From Runella sp. MFBS21 (lineage in GTDB: Bacteria; Bacteroidota; Bacteroidia; Cytophagales; Spirosomataceae), in contig NZ_JARNTW010000001.1 of assembly GCF_029433105.1 (NCBI RefSeq), forward strand, positions 372,001 to 436,000: DNA of 64,000 nt. The letters run 5' to 3'. Both the position numbers and the translations under genes were made by a program. Positions 1 through 8,217 of this stretch are shown piece by piece. The first letter of the stretch is position 1. The number at the start of each line of letters is the position of its first letter. Below the pieces are notes generated by a model. It was not told the DNA's origin. It saw only the letters and a list, made by a program, of their open reading frames with translations, and did no database searches.

Positions 1-63
1 GAGTAGGCTTTTGTCGGTGCCCATACGAGTGCTATATCCGCCTGCCAATACCAATCCTTTCAT
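1..63 (-). CDS. mobA: MobA-like molybdenum cofactor nucleotidyltransferase, N-terminal fragment (cut by window start)
   Basis: Only the first 21 codons are present. Reading leftwards from the ATG at 63-61 gives MKGLVLAGGYSTRMGTDKSL. This is the LAGGxSxRMGxDK nucleotide-binding signature of MobA, which transfers GMP to molybdopterin, and of related NTP_transf_3 enzymes. The ATG overlaps the TGA of the upstream hydrolase gene (62-60) in an ATGA arrangement, which suggests translational coupling. The rest of the gene lies outside the window. MobA proper cannot be separated from a related sugar or cofactor nucleotidyltransferase using this fragment alone. Confidence 0.7.
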   Translation of the reverse strand, partial: MKGLVLAGGYSTRMGTDKSLL

Positions 64-1037
64 GTTTCTTGGATAAAAGATAAAGCCCGCATTTCTGACC
101 AATACGCCCCGTTTTTATTGGAGATACGAGGCCGAAACCCGCAATGCCCGCCGTGTTGGGTAAGCTCAAGCCATACATGCGGTAGCTTCTCAATCACATC
201 TGATGGCAGGCTTTGGTAAGGTACAAGAGGGTCGTTGATAGCGTTGACGATGAGTGTGGGAATGGCGATATCCTGCACAAAGTATTTGGAGCTACATTGT
301 TGGTAATAATCATCCGCTCCCTTAAACCCATGCAATGGCCCCGTAAAAAGGTGGTCGAAGTCCCAAAAAGTTTTGACTTGTTGCCATTTCTGAACATCAA
401 AATGCTCAGGATATTGAAAAGATTTAGCTTCTATTTTAGGTTTTAGTGTTTTCAAAAACCGCCATAAATAAATGCGATTTTCAGGCTTTTCGATGTTGCG
501 ACTACAAGCTAACAAATCCATCGGAACACTAAAAACAACTACTTTTTTGATTGCATTATGAATATTTTTGCCTTGTTCTCCTACGTATTTGAGAGTGACA
601 TTGCCGCCTAGGCTAAAGCCCATCAAATAGATTTCTGAATATCCTTTTTTAAGGGCGTATTGAACCACAAAGTCTAAATCAGAAGTTTCGCCACTGTGAT
701 AAAAACGTATCTGTTGGTTTAATTCACCACTACAACTTCGATAATTCCACGCCAAACAATCATATCCATTGGCGGTCATGAGTTTTACCATTCCCTTGAT
801 ATACTGGCGAGTACTATCTCCTTCTAAACCATGCGATAAAATAACAAGTTTGGAGGAAGGTCGAGAGGCGTTGGCCAAGCTCCAGTCTATATCCAGAAAA
901 TCATGGTCAGGAGTATTGAGGCGTTCGCGGTGGGAAGGGTATTTTATTTTCCTAAAAAGAGCGGGATAAATACTCTGATAGTGGCCATTGGGCAACCAGG
1001 CGGGAGGTTGGTGGGTATGGGTTGAAACAACAGGCAT
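60..1037 (-). CDS. YheT-family alpha/beta hydrolase
   Basis: About 325 residues of an alpha/beta-hydrolase of the YheT/ABHD1-3 type, predicted esterases of poorly known substrate. The family entry motif PPAWLPNGHYQSIYP is near the N-terminus. The nucleophile elbow GFSLGGN supplies the Ser, NAINDPLVP the Asp and HGGHCGF the His. I start at the first ATG (1037). A TTG at 1085 would add 16 residues (beginning SFVKARYLF) and leave only 3 bases to the upstream protease stop. The gene overlaps the mobA-like start by ATGA and follows the two subtilase genes on the same strand, so it may be their last co-transcribed partner. The catalytic triad looks intact. Confidence 0.85.
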   Translation of the reverse strand: MPVVSTHTHQPPAWLPNGHYQSIYPALFRKIKYPSHRERLNTPDHDFLDIDWSLANASRPSSKLVILSHGLEGDSTRQYIKGMVKLMTANGYDCLAWNYRSCSGELNQQIRFYHSGETSDLDFVVQYALKKGYSEIYLMGFSLGGNVTLKYVGEQGKNIHNAIKKVVVFSVPMDLLACSRNIEKPENRIYLWRFLKTLKPKIEAKSFQYPEHFDVQKWQQVKTFWDFDHLFTGPLHGFKGADDYYQQCSSKYFVQDIAIPTLIVNAINDPLVPYQSLPSDVIEKLPHVWLELTQHGGHCGFRPRISNKNGAYWSEMRALSFIQET

Positions 1038-1088
1038 AGACTTCTCAAATAACCAAAACAAATAACGGGCTTTTACAAAAGACAAACG

Positions 1089-3893
1089 TTATTGTTTAAT
1101 AAAAGGTTTAGTGATAGAGCGGCGTCCGTCACTAACTCTGATAAAATGTTGTCCTGGCGGTAACTCTGAAACATCAAACTGATTGATAAACACACTACCA
1201 TTGTCATAAAGGAGCTTGCTAGGAAGTATTTTTCCTGTTTGTGTTACGATATAGGCCGTAAGATTGTAGGTATTGTCAGATTCGTAGGCGACAGTCAGTA
1301 AATCTACAGTGGGATTAGGAAAAAGCTTGAGATGTTCTTTCACGATTAATATCTCGGGAATCGCAGCAGGGGTTTCTGTTGGGTATTTGACGTGAGTAAG
1401 CTCCAAGGGTTTGGATAGTACCGAGCATCCATTTTGAGTGATTTCGACCGTATATTTTCCTGCCACAGTAGCTACGAGGCGTGCGCCGGTCGCTGTAGGA
1501 ATGGGAGTGCCATCTACAAACCACCGATAAGTCATGTTTTCTCCTGAGATAGTAGTTAGTCGAATACTACCTTTAGGTGGGATTACTGTTCCAGCGTTGG
1601 TTGAGATGACGGGTTGTTGAAGCGCCGATAGAATTTGAGTAACAGAGGAAGTCGCCGAACACACCCCTGACGAAACTACGACATTATAGTTACCTGCCTC
1701 GGTCGGAAAGATGGTGGGCGTGCTGGCACCTACTACGGGTCTTCCGTCTTTGTACCATTGATAACGGTAGCCGATTCCAGTATTAACACTAAGAGGAACA
1801 GGTTTACCTGCACAAATGGTAACACTTCCTTGGGGGGTAATTTGGGCAGAAAGATTAAATATCTTAACATTAATGGGGAGAGATTCGGCGGAGCATTGAT
1901 AGCCAATGACTTTCACACTATACAATCCTTCTTGGGAAATTTCGAGGCTAGGGGTATTGGAAGTGCTGATTGTTTGGCCATTTTTAGACCATTGGTAAGT
2001 GAGAGCATTATCACCTTTGACTTGAAATAGGAGCTTACTATCGCCACATAAAGTGGTGTCTTTTCCTTGTAGGATTTGAATGGCACTATTGCAGTCTTGA
2101 GGACGTACTCCACTCACCATAATTGAGTAAGGTTGCCCATTGTTTTGGAGAGTACGTTTATGCCTGACTATCAACGTATATACTTTTCCTGCGACCGGAT
2201 TATCGAGCAATATTTGTTCTACGTTGTCGCGAATATTATCCCCAGGCGTAGCGACAGACGCAGGTTGTTTAGGATCTAGAACCCACGGAAACCAGGTATT
2301 TCCTTGTTCATCAGTGATTCGAACGTCTAAGTCATTGACAAGTTTTGGGGTTAAATCGTCTACTGTTTGGGAAGCGATTTTTGTGGCCGAGGCTTCAGGG
2401 TCACTCCAACAGAGGGTCGCAATAAGTGGTTCTCCACCACTGGCGATGATTTTTTGTTGAAAAGTTTCATTTTGAACCAAAGTTCGCTCCATCAGTAGAT
2501 GTTTATTGTCTTGATTGAGAAGGACTTTGGCTGCTTTTTCGGCATTCAACAACCCCCAGCCATAATCATAGCTTGGGCCTGTCTTACCAGTAGGTTTATC
2601 GGCTGTATGAAGCACTAGGCCTTTGAGGGTGGCCGAACGCATGAAGTAGTTTTGACGCCGATAAAATAGTTCTTGTAATAAAATCAAGGTGCCTGATACG
2701 TTGGCACAAGCAGTGGAAGTTCCCGAAAGGGTCGCATAGGCATTGTCGGCACTCGAAATAGCCGAGATGATATTGGTACCTACTCCCAAAATATCAGGTT
2801 TGATGCGGCCATCATCAGTGGGTCCCCAACCACTATAGTCAGCGACCGAAAAATTACTGACAAATCCTTTCTGAATATTGACATTGGCGCCCCCTACGGT
2901 CAATATATTTTTGGCATTGGCCTCGGAAGGAATTACATCATAGGCATCGTTGCGACTACGCTCCAAAAGACTAGTTTGATTTGTATTTCTTAGAAAGTAA
3001 GGAGTGCCTACTGGGGGGCCGGTGTCGGCGTGTTTATTATCCGCCGATTTTACGATGAGATAAAATGGATTGTTGTAGGCAAGCTTATCTAGGTCTCGTG
3101 CTTTTTCGTCATAAAAACCAAAACGATAATCTTCCATAGCATTGATGCTAGGATTACCCCACCATTCCCATTTTAGTTTGGGGTCGTTGCCAGGGCGGCT
3201 AGCATTAAAATACCATCCCGAAACAGGGCCATAAGAGTGATTCGATACCAATATTTTCGAGGCTTCTTGTGCCATTTCAATCAAGTCATCAGTATAGTCC
3301 CATACATCTAGTGTAGCTCCAAAAGCCATTCCTTTGACCTGAGAGTTGACACCAGCCGCAGCAATCGTACCAGATAAGTGAGTCGAATGATCGCTAAGTA
3401 CTGAGTTTTGGTCTTTTTGTCTAATACGTCCTCCAAACTCAACATGCGTAAGTCGAGGTTTTCCGCCATCCCAAATGCACAGACGACCGTTTAGGGCAGG
3501 CAAATCCCCCTTTAGGTCAATACCTAAGCTCCCGCCTTGGTAGAGATTGGTAGTATGAGTTCCAGTAGAAGCAACTACATTATGGGTACTATAATAAATA
3601 GGGAGGCCAAAAGAATCTATTCCTTGTAAATCTAGCACTCGTCCATTGGCATATTTTTTGCGGAGAGGCCATCCTTTCTTTTTAGCTATTTTGAAGGCTT
3701 CGAGGCGGTTGGTGAGGTACCTTTCTTTAAGGTTTTTTTTGAAGGTTTGATTGAACGATAAGTCAGCGTGTAAGGTAGAATCTTTTTGCTGCGCATATCC
3801 GCAAAAGCAAACCGCTGATAAGCAGGCTATTAATGTCCTGCTTATCAGATTGTAGCTTGAGAAATATGAAAAAAGGGGTAAAATAAAAAGCAT
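1089..3893 (-). CDS. secreted S8 (subtilisin-like) protease with Ig-like modules and T9SS sorting domain; altered active-site surroundings
   Basis: 934 aa. A hydrophobic N-terminus (about 1-34, ending CGYAQ) serves as export signal. The S8 domain spans about 115-455: Asp142 in WDGGK, His169 in DHSTHLSGT, Asn286 in SADNK and Ser393 in SGTSTACANVSG. A jelly-roll-like segment follows (about 460-600), then Ig/PKD-like modules with repeated YQW and GxY patterns (about 600-850), and a C-terminal LKLFPNPTVDLLTV...ITKPFIK T9SS type A sorting domain. The Ser-loop consensus GTSMASP, intact in the neighbouring paralogue, is GTSTACA here, and AAGN is SADN. The catalytic residues themselves remain, so activity or specificity may have shifted. 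It lies 24 bases downstream of its larger paralogue and is probably co-transcribed with it. Location is outer surface or secreted. Confidence 0.88.
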   Translation of the reverse strand: MLFILPLFSYFSSYNLISRTLIACLSAVCFCGYAQQKDSTLHADLSFNQTFKKNLKERYLTNRLEAFKIAKKKGWPLRKKYANGRVLDLQGIDSFGLPIYYSTHNVVASTGTHTTNLYQGGSLGIDLKGDLPALNGRLCIWDGGKPRLTHVEFGGRIRQKDQNSVLSDHSTHLSGTIAAAGVNSQVKGMAFGATLDVWDYTDDLIEMAQEASKILVSNHSYGPVSGWYFNASRPGNDPKLKWEWWGNPSINAMEDYRFGFYDEKARDLDKLAYNNPFYLIVKSADNKHADTGPPVGTPYFLRNTNQTSLLERSRNDAYDVIPSEANAKNILTVGGANVNIQKGFVSNFSVADYSGWGPTDDGRIKPDILGVGTNIISAISSADNAYATLSGTSTACANVSGTLILLQELFYRRQNYFMRSATLKGLVLHTADKPTGKTGPSYDYGWGLLNAEKAAKVLLNQDNKHLLMERTLVQNETFQQKIIASGGEPLIATLCWSDPEASATKIASQTVDDLTPKLVNDLDVRITDEQGNTWFPWVLDPKQPASVATPGDNIRDNVEQILLDNPVAGKVYTLIVRHKRTLQNNGQPYSIMVSGVRPQDCNSAIQILQGKDTTLCGDSKLLFQVKGDNALTYQWSKNGQTISTSNTPSLEISQEGLYSVKVIGYQCSAESLPINVKIFNLSAQITPQGSVTICAGKPVPLSVNTGIGYRYQWYKDGRPVVGASTPTIFPTEAGNYNVVVSSGVCSATSSVTQILSALQQPVISTNAGTVIPPKGSIRLTTISGENMTYRWFVDGTPIPTATGARLVATVAGKYTVEITQNGCSVLSKPLELTHVKYPTETPAAIPEILIVKEHLKLFPNPTVDLLTVAYESDNTYNLTAYIVTQTGKILPSKLLYDNGSVFINQFDVSELPPGQHFIRVSDGRRSITKPFIKQ

Positions 3894-3917
3894 GCCTCTC
3901 TTGGTACGGCGATTCTC

Positions 3918-6900
3918 CTATGGTTTCACAATGGTGCCCACGGTACGCGTTGATGTACCCTCCTCCTCAATTATTGCAAAAAACGTACCGCTTTGTAGAG
4001 AAGCAAGGTTAAATTGAGTATGGAAAAAATTTTCAAATTTTTCCATAGTTTGTTGGACAATCAACTTGCCTTGAAGGTTATAAAGCGAGGCTTTGATTTT
4101 AGTACCCGTTTTCAGAAGGGCAGTATATTCACAAACAACGAAAGATGAAGCAGGATTTGGATAAATCTTAAGTGTTTTATCCAAGAGGGTAGAAGCTTGA
4201 TTTAATGAAGTAATTATAATTCTGATTTCGTCAGAGACCAATTCGCCGCAACCATTGACACTTGCTTTCACCGAATAGTTTCCTGTTTGGATAGCGGTAA
4301 AGGTAGGCATGTTAGCTCCACTAATCGGAACTCCCTCTAACAACCATTGGATATTGGAGGTAGCGTTGGAGCTAAGCACAATACCATTAGCCGAAATGGT
4401 GGGTTTTTCGGGTCTACGGATAGTAAGCGTAACAGGAGTAGACAAGCTCGGTAAGCAATTGTTGACCGAAGTACTTACAGTGTAGCTACCGGGGGTAGTT
4501 GCCGCTAGGGTAGAATTAGTAGCTCCTTGGATGGCTTGATTGTTTAAAAACCATTGGTATACTCCTGAGCTAGAAGAAGTACGTAAATTGAGAGAACTAC
4601 CTTCGCAAATATTATTATTACCTTCAAAACTGATAGTAGGAGTAGTCGTGGTCGTAGTTTGGGGCGTGATTGCGACGCGAGGACTTGGGCAACCTAGTGA
4701 TTTTATTTTTAAATCATAAAAATAATAGTAAGCGTTAGTAAGTGTATCAACGGTATTGTTCTGGGCAAACAAAGCTCCTTTGAGAGCAATGATACCCGGG
4801 ATACTAAAAGGAAAACCACTCACGCCGACATTGCTTCGATAAATTGTCGCGCCGCCTTCATACTCAATTGTGATTTTATAACTTCCGGCAGTAGGTATAC
4901 TTAAATTAAGAGGATAGACGCGTCCTTGGTCGTTGGGGTCATCGGCTACTTGACCAGAAGGTGCTCCTTGATTAGGTGCATCTGGATTGCGACTTGCTAC
5001 TACATCTACGGTAGAACTTGAGATGAATTGGTCGTCTAAACTCAATACTGTGAAAGTGATTTTTCCGGCCGAAGAAGTATAAAGTCTGGCACTTTCTAAA
5101 AGAAGGGGGACTTCAGTTTTGAAAAGTGGACTAGGACCAAAATTACCTGCATAAGAACCTCCCGCAAATGTAGATTTGGTAGCAGGACCAAGAGTGCCAC
5201 TAAAATCATTTAAAGCCACGTAGACATTTCCAGTAGGTAATTGCGTAGCGCTGCTCGTTAGATTGCCTATGGCAAAAGGAGTACTTCCATTGGGACTATT
5301 GTACCAAAACGCAGTACCTTCATCTTTAGAAATGAGTGCTAGAGGGTCGGTATTGCAATAGGTTGCGGTAGCTTTTGAAACAGTAGGTGTAAGCGAAACT
5401 GTTCTGGATTCACGCAAAATGTTATTGAGCGTATCTTGGTCGTCGGGTAGCGTGATGCGACTGATAAATTGGTAACGAACGCCTTCTTTTAAAGTGCTTA
5501 AAAATGGCGCAGCTAATGAAATAGTGGCTTCTTCAAATGCGGCCAAGGACTGTGATATAGTACCTGTAGTTTTACCAGCAATTTGGCCAGAAGGCTCCAC
5601 CACAGTCACTTCTAGGGGGGTATTCTGTATAGTTTGTAGACCTGTATTTCTAACTTTTAAAGTAATAGAAGAAAGCTGACTACCACAAAAATTATCACTA
5701 GGATTGACTAAAGTCGTCAAACTTATGTCTCTACTTGGACGTGTAAATTGGAGCAAAAACTCCTGGGTTTCACCTTTGGGATAAGTACCACAAGCCGAGA
5801 GTGTAGTAGGATCAGAAGATTCTAGACACACGATTCTGAGACGCGTATAATTCCCCACTATTAAGCCTGAGGGGGCTGTAAGTGTGCTTGAAAATACGCC
5901 CGAATTCATAGGGGTGGAAGTAGCGATGAGCTCATTCGCATCATCAAAATCCCCATCTTGATTCCAGTCTACAAAAGCTTTGATGACTTTGGTCAAATCG
6001 GCACCGCATGATCCTACCGTTACTTCCAAAGGAAGTGATTGCCCCGCAGATACACTTATGGCTTGATTCATAAAATCACTATAACTCTGACAACCCGCGT
6101 TGGCCACTTGAGAAAGACCACCAAGCGTTACTTTCGTAATTTTGGAGTCGGCATTTGACAAAGCCCTTGATTCACAGTAGGTTTTTCCTCCGATGCCACT
6201 CACCACTAGGGCGTAAGGTTGAGTTCCGTTGGTAAGCGTTCCTTTGTGTTTTATGGTAATAGTGTAAGTGCGCCCCGGTACTGGATTTGGAATCAATATT
6301 TGTTCTACATTGTCACGGATATTGTCACCTTTTGTGGCAAGATTTGCTGGTTGATTAGGGTCCAAAATCCAAGGTAGATTTTCCACCGTGCCATCACTGA
6401 TTCTTAAATCAAGATCATTGATCAATTTAGGATTTCTGTTATCAACATTAGCTATGGTAGCCGTAGTAGCGGATGCCTCAGGGTCTGTCCAACAAATGGT
6501 GGCAATCAATGGGCCTTTGCCAGAGGCTACCACTTGTATCGTGTATGTCTCATTGGTGGCCAAGGTACGTTCGGAAAGCAAGTGTGACTGGTCACGATTA
6601 AGGATTACTTCGGCGGCTTTTCGTTCATTGAGTAAGCCCCATCCGTACTGATAATCTGGACCTAATGCTCCTGCGTCGTCAGCAGTATGAAGTACGAGTC
6701 CTTTGAGAGTCGAAGAGCGTAGGAAGCTTTTGTTAAGATTGTTGTATAATTCTTGCAATAAAAACACCGAACCCGAAACATTGGGTGAAGCCATAGAAGT
6801 ACCGCTTAGGGTAGCGTAAGCGTTGTTGCTGGTAGAGGTAGTTGAAAATACACTTACTCCTACGCCTACTATGTCTGGTTTGATACGACCATCGTCGGTA

Positions 6901-7940
6901 GGGCCCCAGCTACTAAAACTTGATATTTGTGGGTCGCTGATTTGGTTATAGCCATTGTTTAATACACTAATGGCACCCACGGTCAGGATATTTTTGGCAG
7001 TGCCATAAGTTGCAATCAAATCATAGCCATTTTGGGGAGCTCTAGCGGTAGTAGAAGTACGAGAACTTCCTCCTAAAAAATAAGGCGTGCCAGCGGGCGG
7101 GCCATTACTTCCACGGGCATTGCCTGCTGCTTTTACAATCAAATAATAGGGAGCAGTGTTGGCGATTCTGTCCCATTCGCGAGCACGAGCATCATAAAAT
7201 CCAAACTTATAGTCTTTTTGGTCGTTGAGAGTACTATCACCGTACCATTCCCATTTCAAGTTGTTGTTGGTTCCACTACGAGCAGTATTGAGACGCCAGC
7301 CTGAAAGAGCTTCGTATGAGTGATTAGAAACCAACAAATTGGAAGCTGCCGCCGCCATTTCGGCTGCATCATTGCCAAAATCATGGGCTAGCAATGTAGC
7401 AGATGGTGCCATGCCACGCGCACGAGGATTGACACCAGTCGCAATCATAGTGCCGCTCACGTGGGTAGCGTGGGCATCTATCGTAGTTGAATTGTCAACT
7501 TGCCTTACGCGATTGGCTAATTCAGTATGGGTATCTCTTACTTTTCCACCGTCCCAAACTCCCAAACGATCTTTCATGGCTTCACTACCACCAGTCAGAT
7601 TCAAACCTAAGCCGCCTCCTTCATAGAGTGCGTCGGTACGGGTAGTGAGGGCGGCGCCTCGATTGGTTGTGGTGATGTCATAGAGAGGCTCACCTGTTTC
7701 GCTGACGCCGCTCAAAATAATCACTGTCCCATCCGCAAAACTTTGACGCAAAGGCCAATTGTTTTGGCGTGCCAAGTTTTGAAGCCGAAGATTGAGCGTT
7801 TTATAGTGATTTTCAATATCTTGTTTTGTAGTTTGTAGTTTTTGCTGTTGGTCTACCGAGTACAAAGGACGCGGCTGGGATTGGCTCAAAACTGGAATAA
7901 TGCACAATACAAAAAGATAGAAACGTAAATAGTGCTGCAT
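3918..7940 (-). CDS. secreted S8 (subtilisin-like) protease with GEVED and Ig-like domains and T9SS sorting domain
   Basis: 1340 aa, paralogue of the following gene. A signal peptide occupies about 1-22 (LFVLCIIPVLSQ). The S8 domain has Asp130 (WDGGK), His157 (DAHATHVSGT), oxyanion Asn274 (AAGNARG) and Ser382 (GTSMASPNVSG), all canonical. After a beta-sandwich (about 450-600) comes a GEVED domain (about 620-735; motif AFVDWNQDGDFDDANE). A CARDB-like module and Ig/PKD-like modules follow, and the protein ends in LKIYPNPASSFVVCEY...GTIVKP, a T9SS type A sorting domain. The long multi-domain stalk suggests a cell-surface or secreted protease acting on proteins or debris. It is the first gene of the minus-strand group running to the window start and is divergent from the propeller kinase. 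Confidence 0.9.
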   Translation of the reverse strand: MQHYLRFYLFVLCIIPVLSQSQPRPLYSVDQQQKLQTTKQDIENHYKTLNLRLQNLARQNNWPLRQSFADGTVIILSGVSETGEPLYDITTTNRGAALTTRTDALYEGGGLGLNLTGGSEAMKDRLGVWDGGKVRDTHTELANRVRQVDNSTTIDAHATHVSGTMIATGVNPRARGMAPSATLLAHDFGNDAAEMAAAASNLLVSNHSYEALSGWRLNTARSGTNNNLKWEWYGDSTLNDQKDYKFGFYDARAREWDRIANTAPYYLIVKAAGNARGSNGPPAGTPYFLGGSSRTSTTARAPQNGYDLIATYGTAKNILTVGAISVLNNGYNQISDPQISSFSSWGPTDDGRIKPDIVGVGVSVFSTTSTSNNAYATLSGTSMASPNVSGSVFLLQELYNNLNKSFLRSSTLKGLVLHTADDAGALGPDYQYGWGLLNERKAAEVILNRDQSHLLSERTLATNETYTIQVVASGKGPLIATICWTDPEASATTATIANVDNRNPKLINDLDLRISDGTVENLPWILDPNQPANLATKGDNIRDNVEQILIPNPVPGRTYTITIKHKGTLTNGTQPYALVVSGIGGKTYCESRALSNADSKITKVTLGGLSQVANAGCQSYSDFMNQAISVSAGQSLPLEVTVGSCGADLTKVIKAFVDWNQDGDFDDANELIATSTPMNSGVFSSTLTAPSGLIVGNYTRLRIVCLESSDPTTLSACGTYPKGETQEFLLQFTRPSRDISLTTLVNPSDNFCGSQLSSITLKVRNTGLQTIQNTPLEVTVVEPSGQIAGKTTGTISQSLAAFEEATISLAAPFLSTLKEGVRYQFISRITLPDDQDTLNNILRESRTVSLTPTVSKATATYCNTDPLALISKDEGTAFWYNSPNGSTPFAIGNLTSSATQLPTGNVYVALNDFSGTLGPATKSTFAGGSYAGNFGPSPLFKTEVPLLLESARLYTSSAGKITFTVLSLDDQFISSSTVDVVASRNPDAPNQGAPSGQVADDPNDQGRVYPLNLSIPTAGSYKITIEYEGGATIYRSNVGVSGFPFSIPGIIALKGALFAQNNTVDTLTNAYYYFYDLKIKSLGCPSPRVAITPQTTTTTTPTISFEGNNNICEGSSLNLRTSSSSGVYQWFLNNQAIQGATNSTLAATTPGSYTVSTSVNNCLPSLSTPVTLTIRRPEKPTISANGIVLSSNATSNIQWLLEGVPISGANMPTFTAIQTGNYSVKASVNGCGELVSDEIRIIITSLNQASTLLDKTLKIYPNPASSFVVCEYTALLKTGTKIKASLYNLQGKLIVQQTMEKFENFFHTQFNLASLQSGTFFAIIEEEGTSTRTVGTIVKP

Positions 7941-8217
7941 AGTGAATCTTTTTTTTTGTAAACGAAAAATGACAAAAAATTGATACGGAAAAATTATTAA
8001 CTTTAATGACTCGCCTATGGAGGTTTCGTAACACTATCAATTTGGAAAAATAGTAAGCCCTTTTTTAAACTTATTATTTCCATCGCTGATAGAAACCTAA
8101 CCAAAAAAGGAACGGATAAATAATCCCCTATTTTGGGTGAAGTATTTAAAAAGAGTTCTAACCTACATTTGTTGCACAAAAACTTTTTTGGGTGTTTAGG
8201 CCACTCTTCCCTAAGTC
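7941..8217. promoter_or_regulatory. divergent intergenic region between protease and sensor-kinase genes
   Basis: 277 AT-rich bases separate the start of the large subtilase (minus) from the propeller histidine kinase (plus), so both promoters must lie here. I see no complete TTG-N19-23-TAnnTTTG promoter. A C-run/G-run element CCCCTATTTTGGGTGA at 8125-8140 weakly resembles the palindromic element found four times in 19-24 kb. It sits about 80 bases upstream of the kinase start. Confidence 0.35.
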
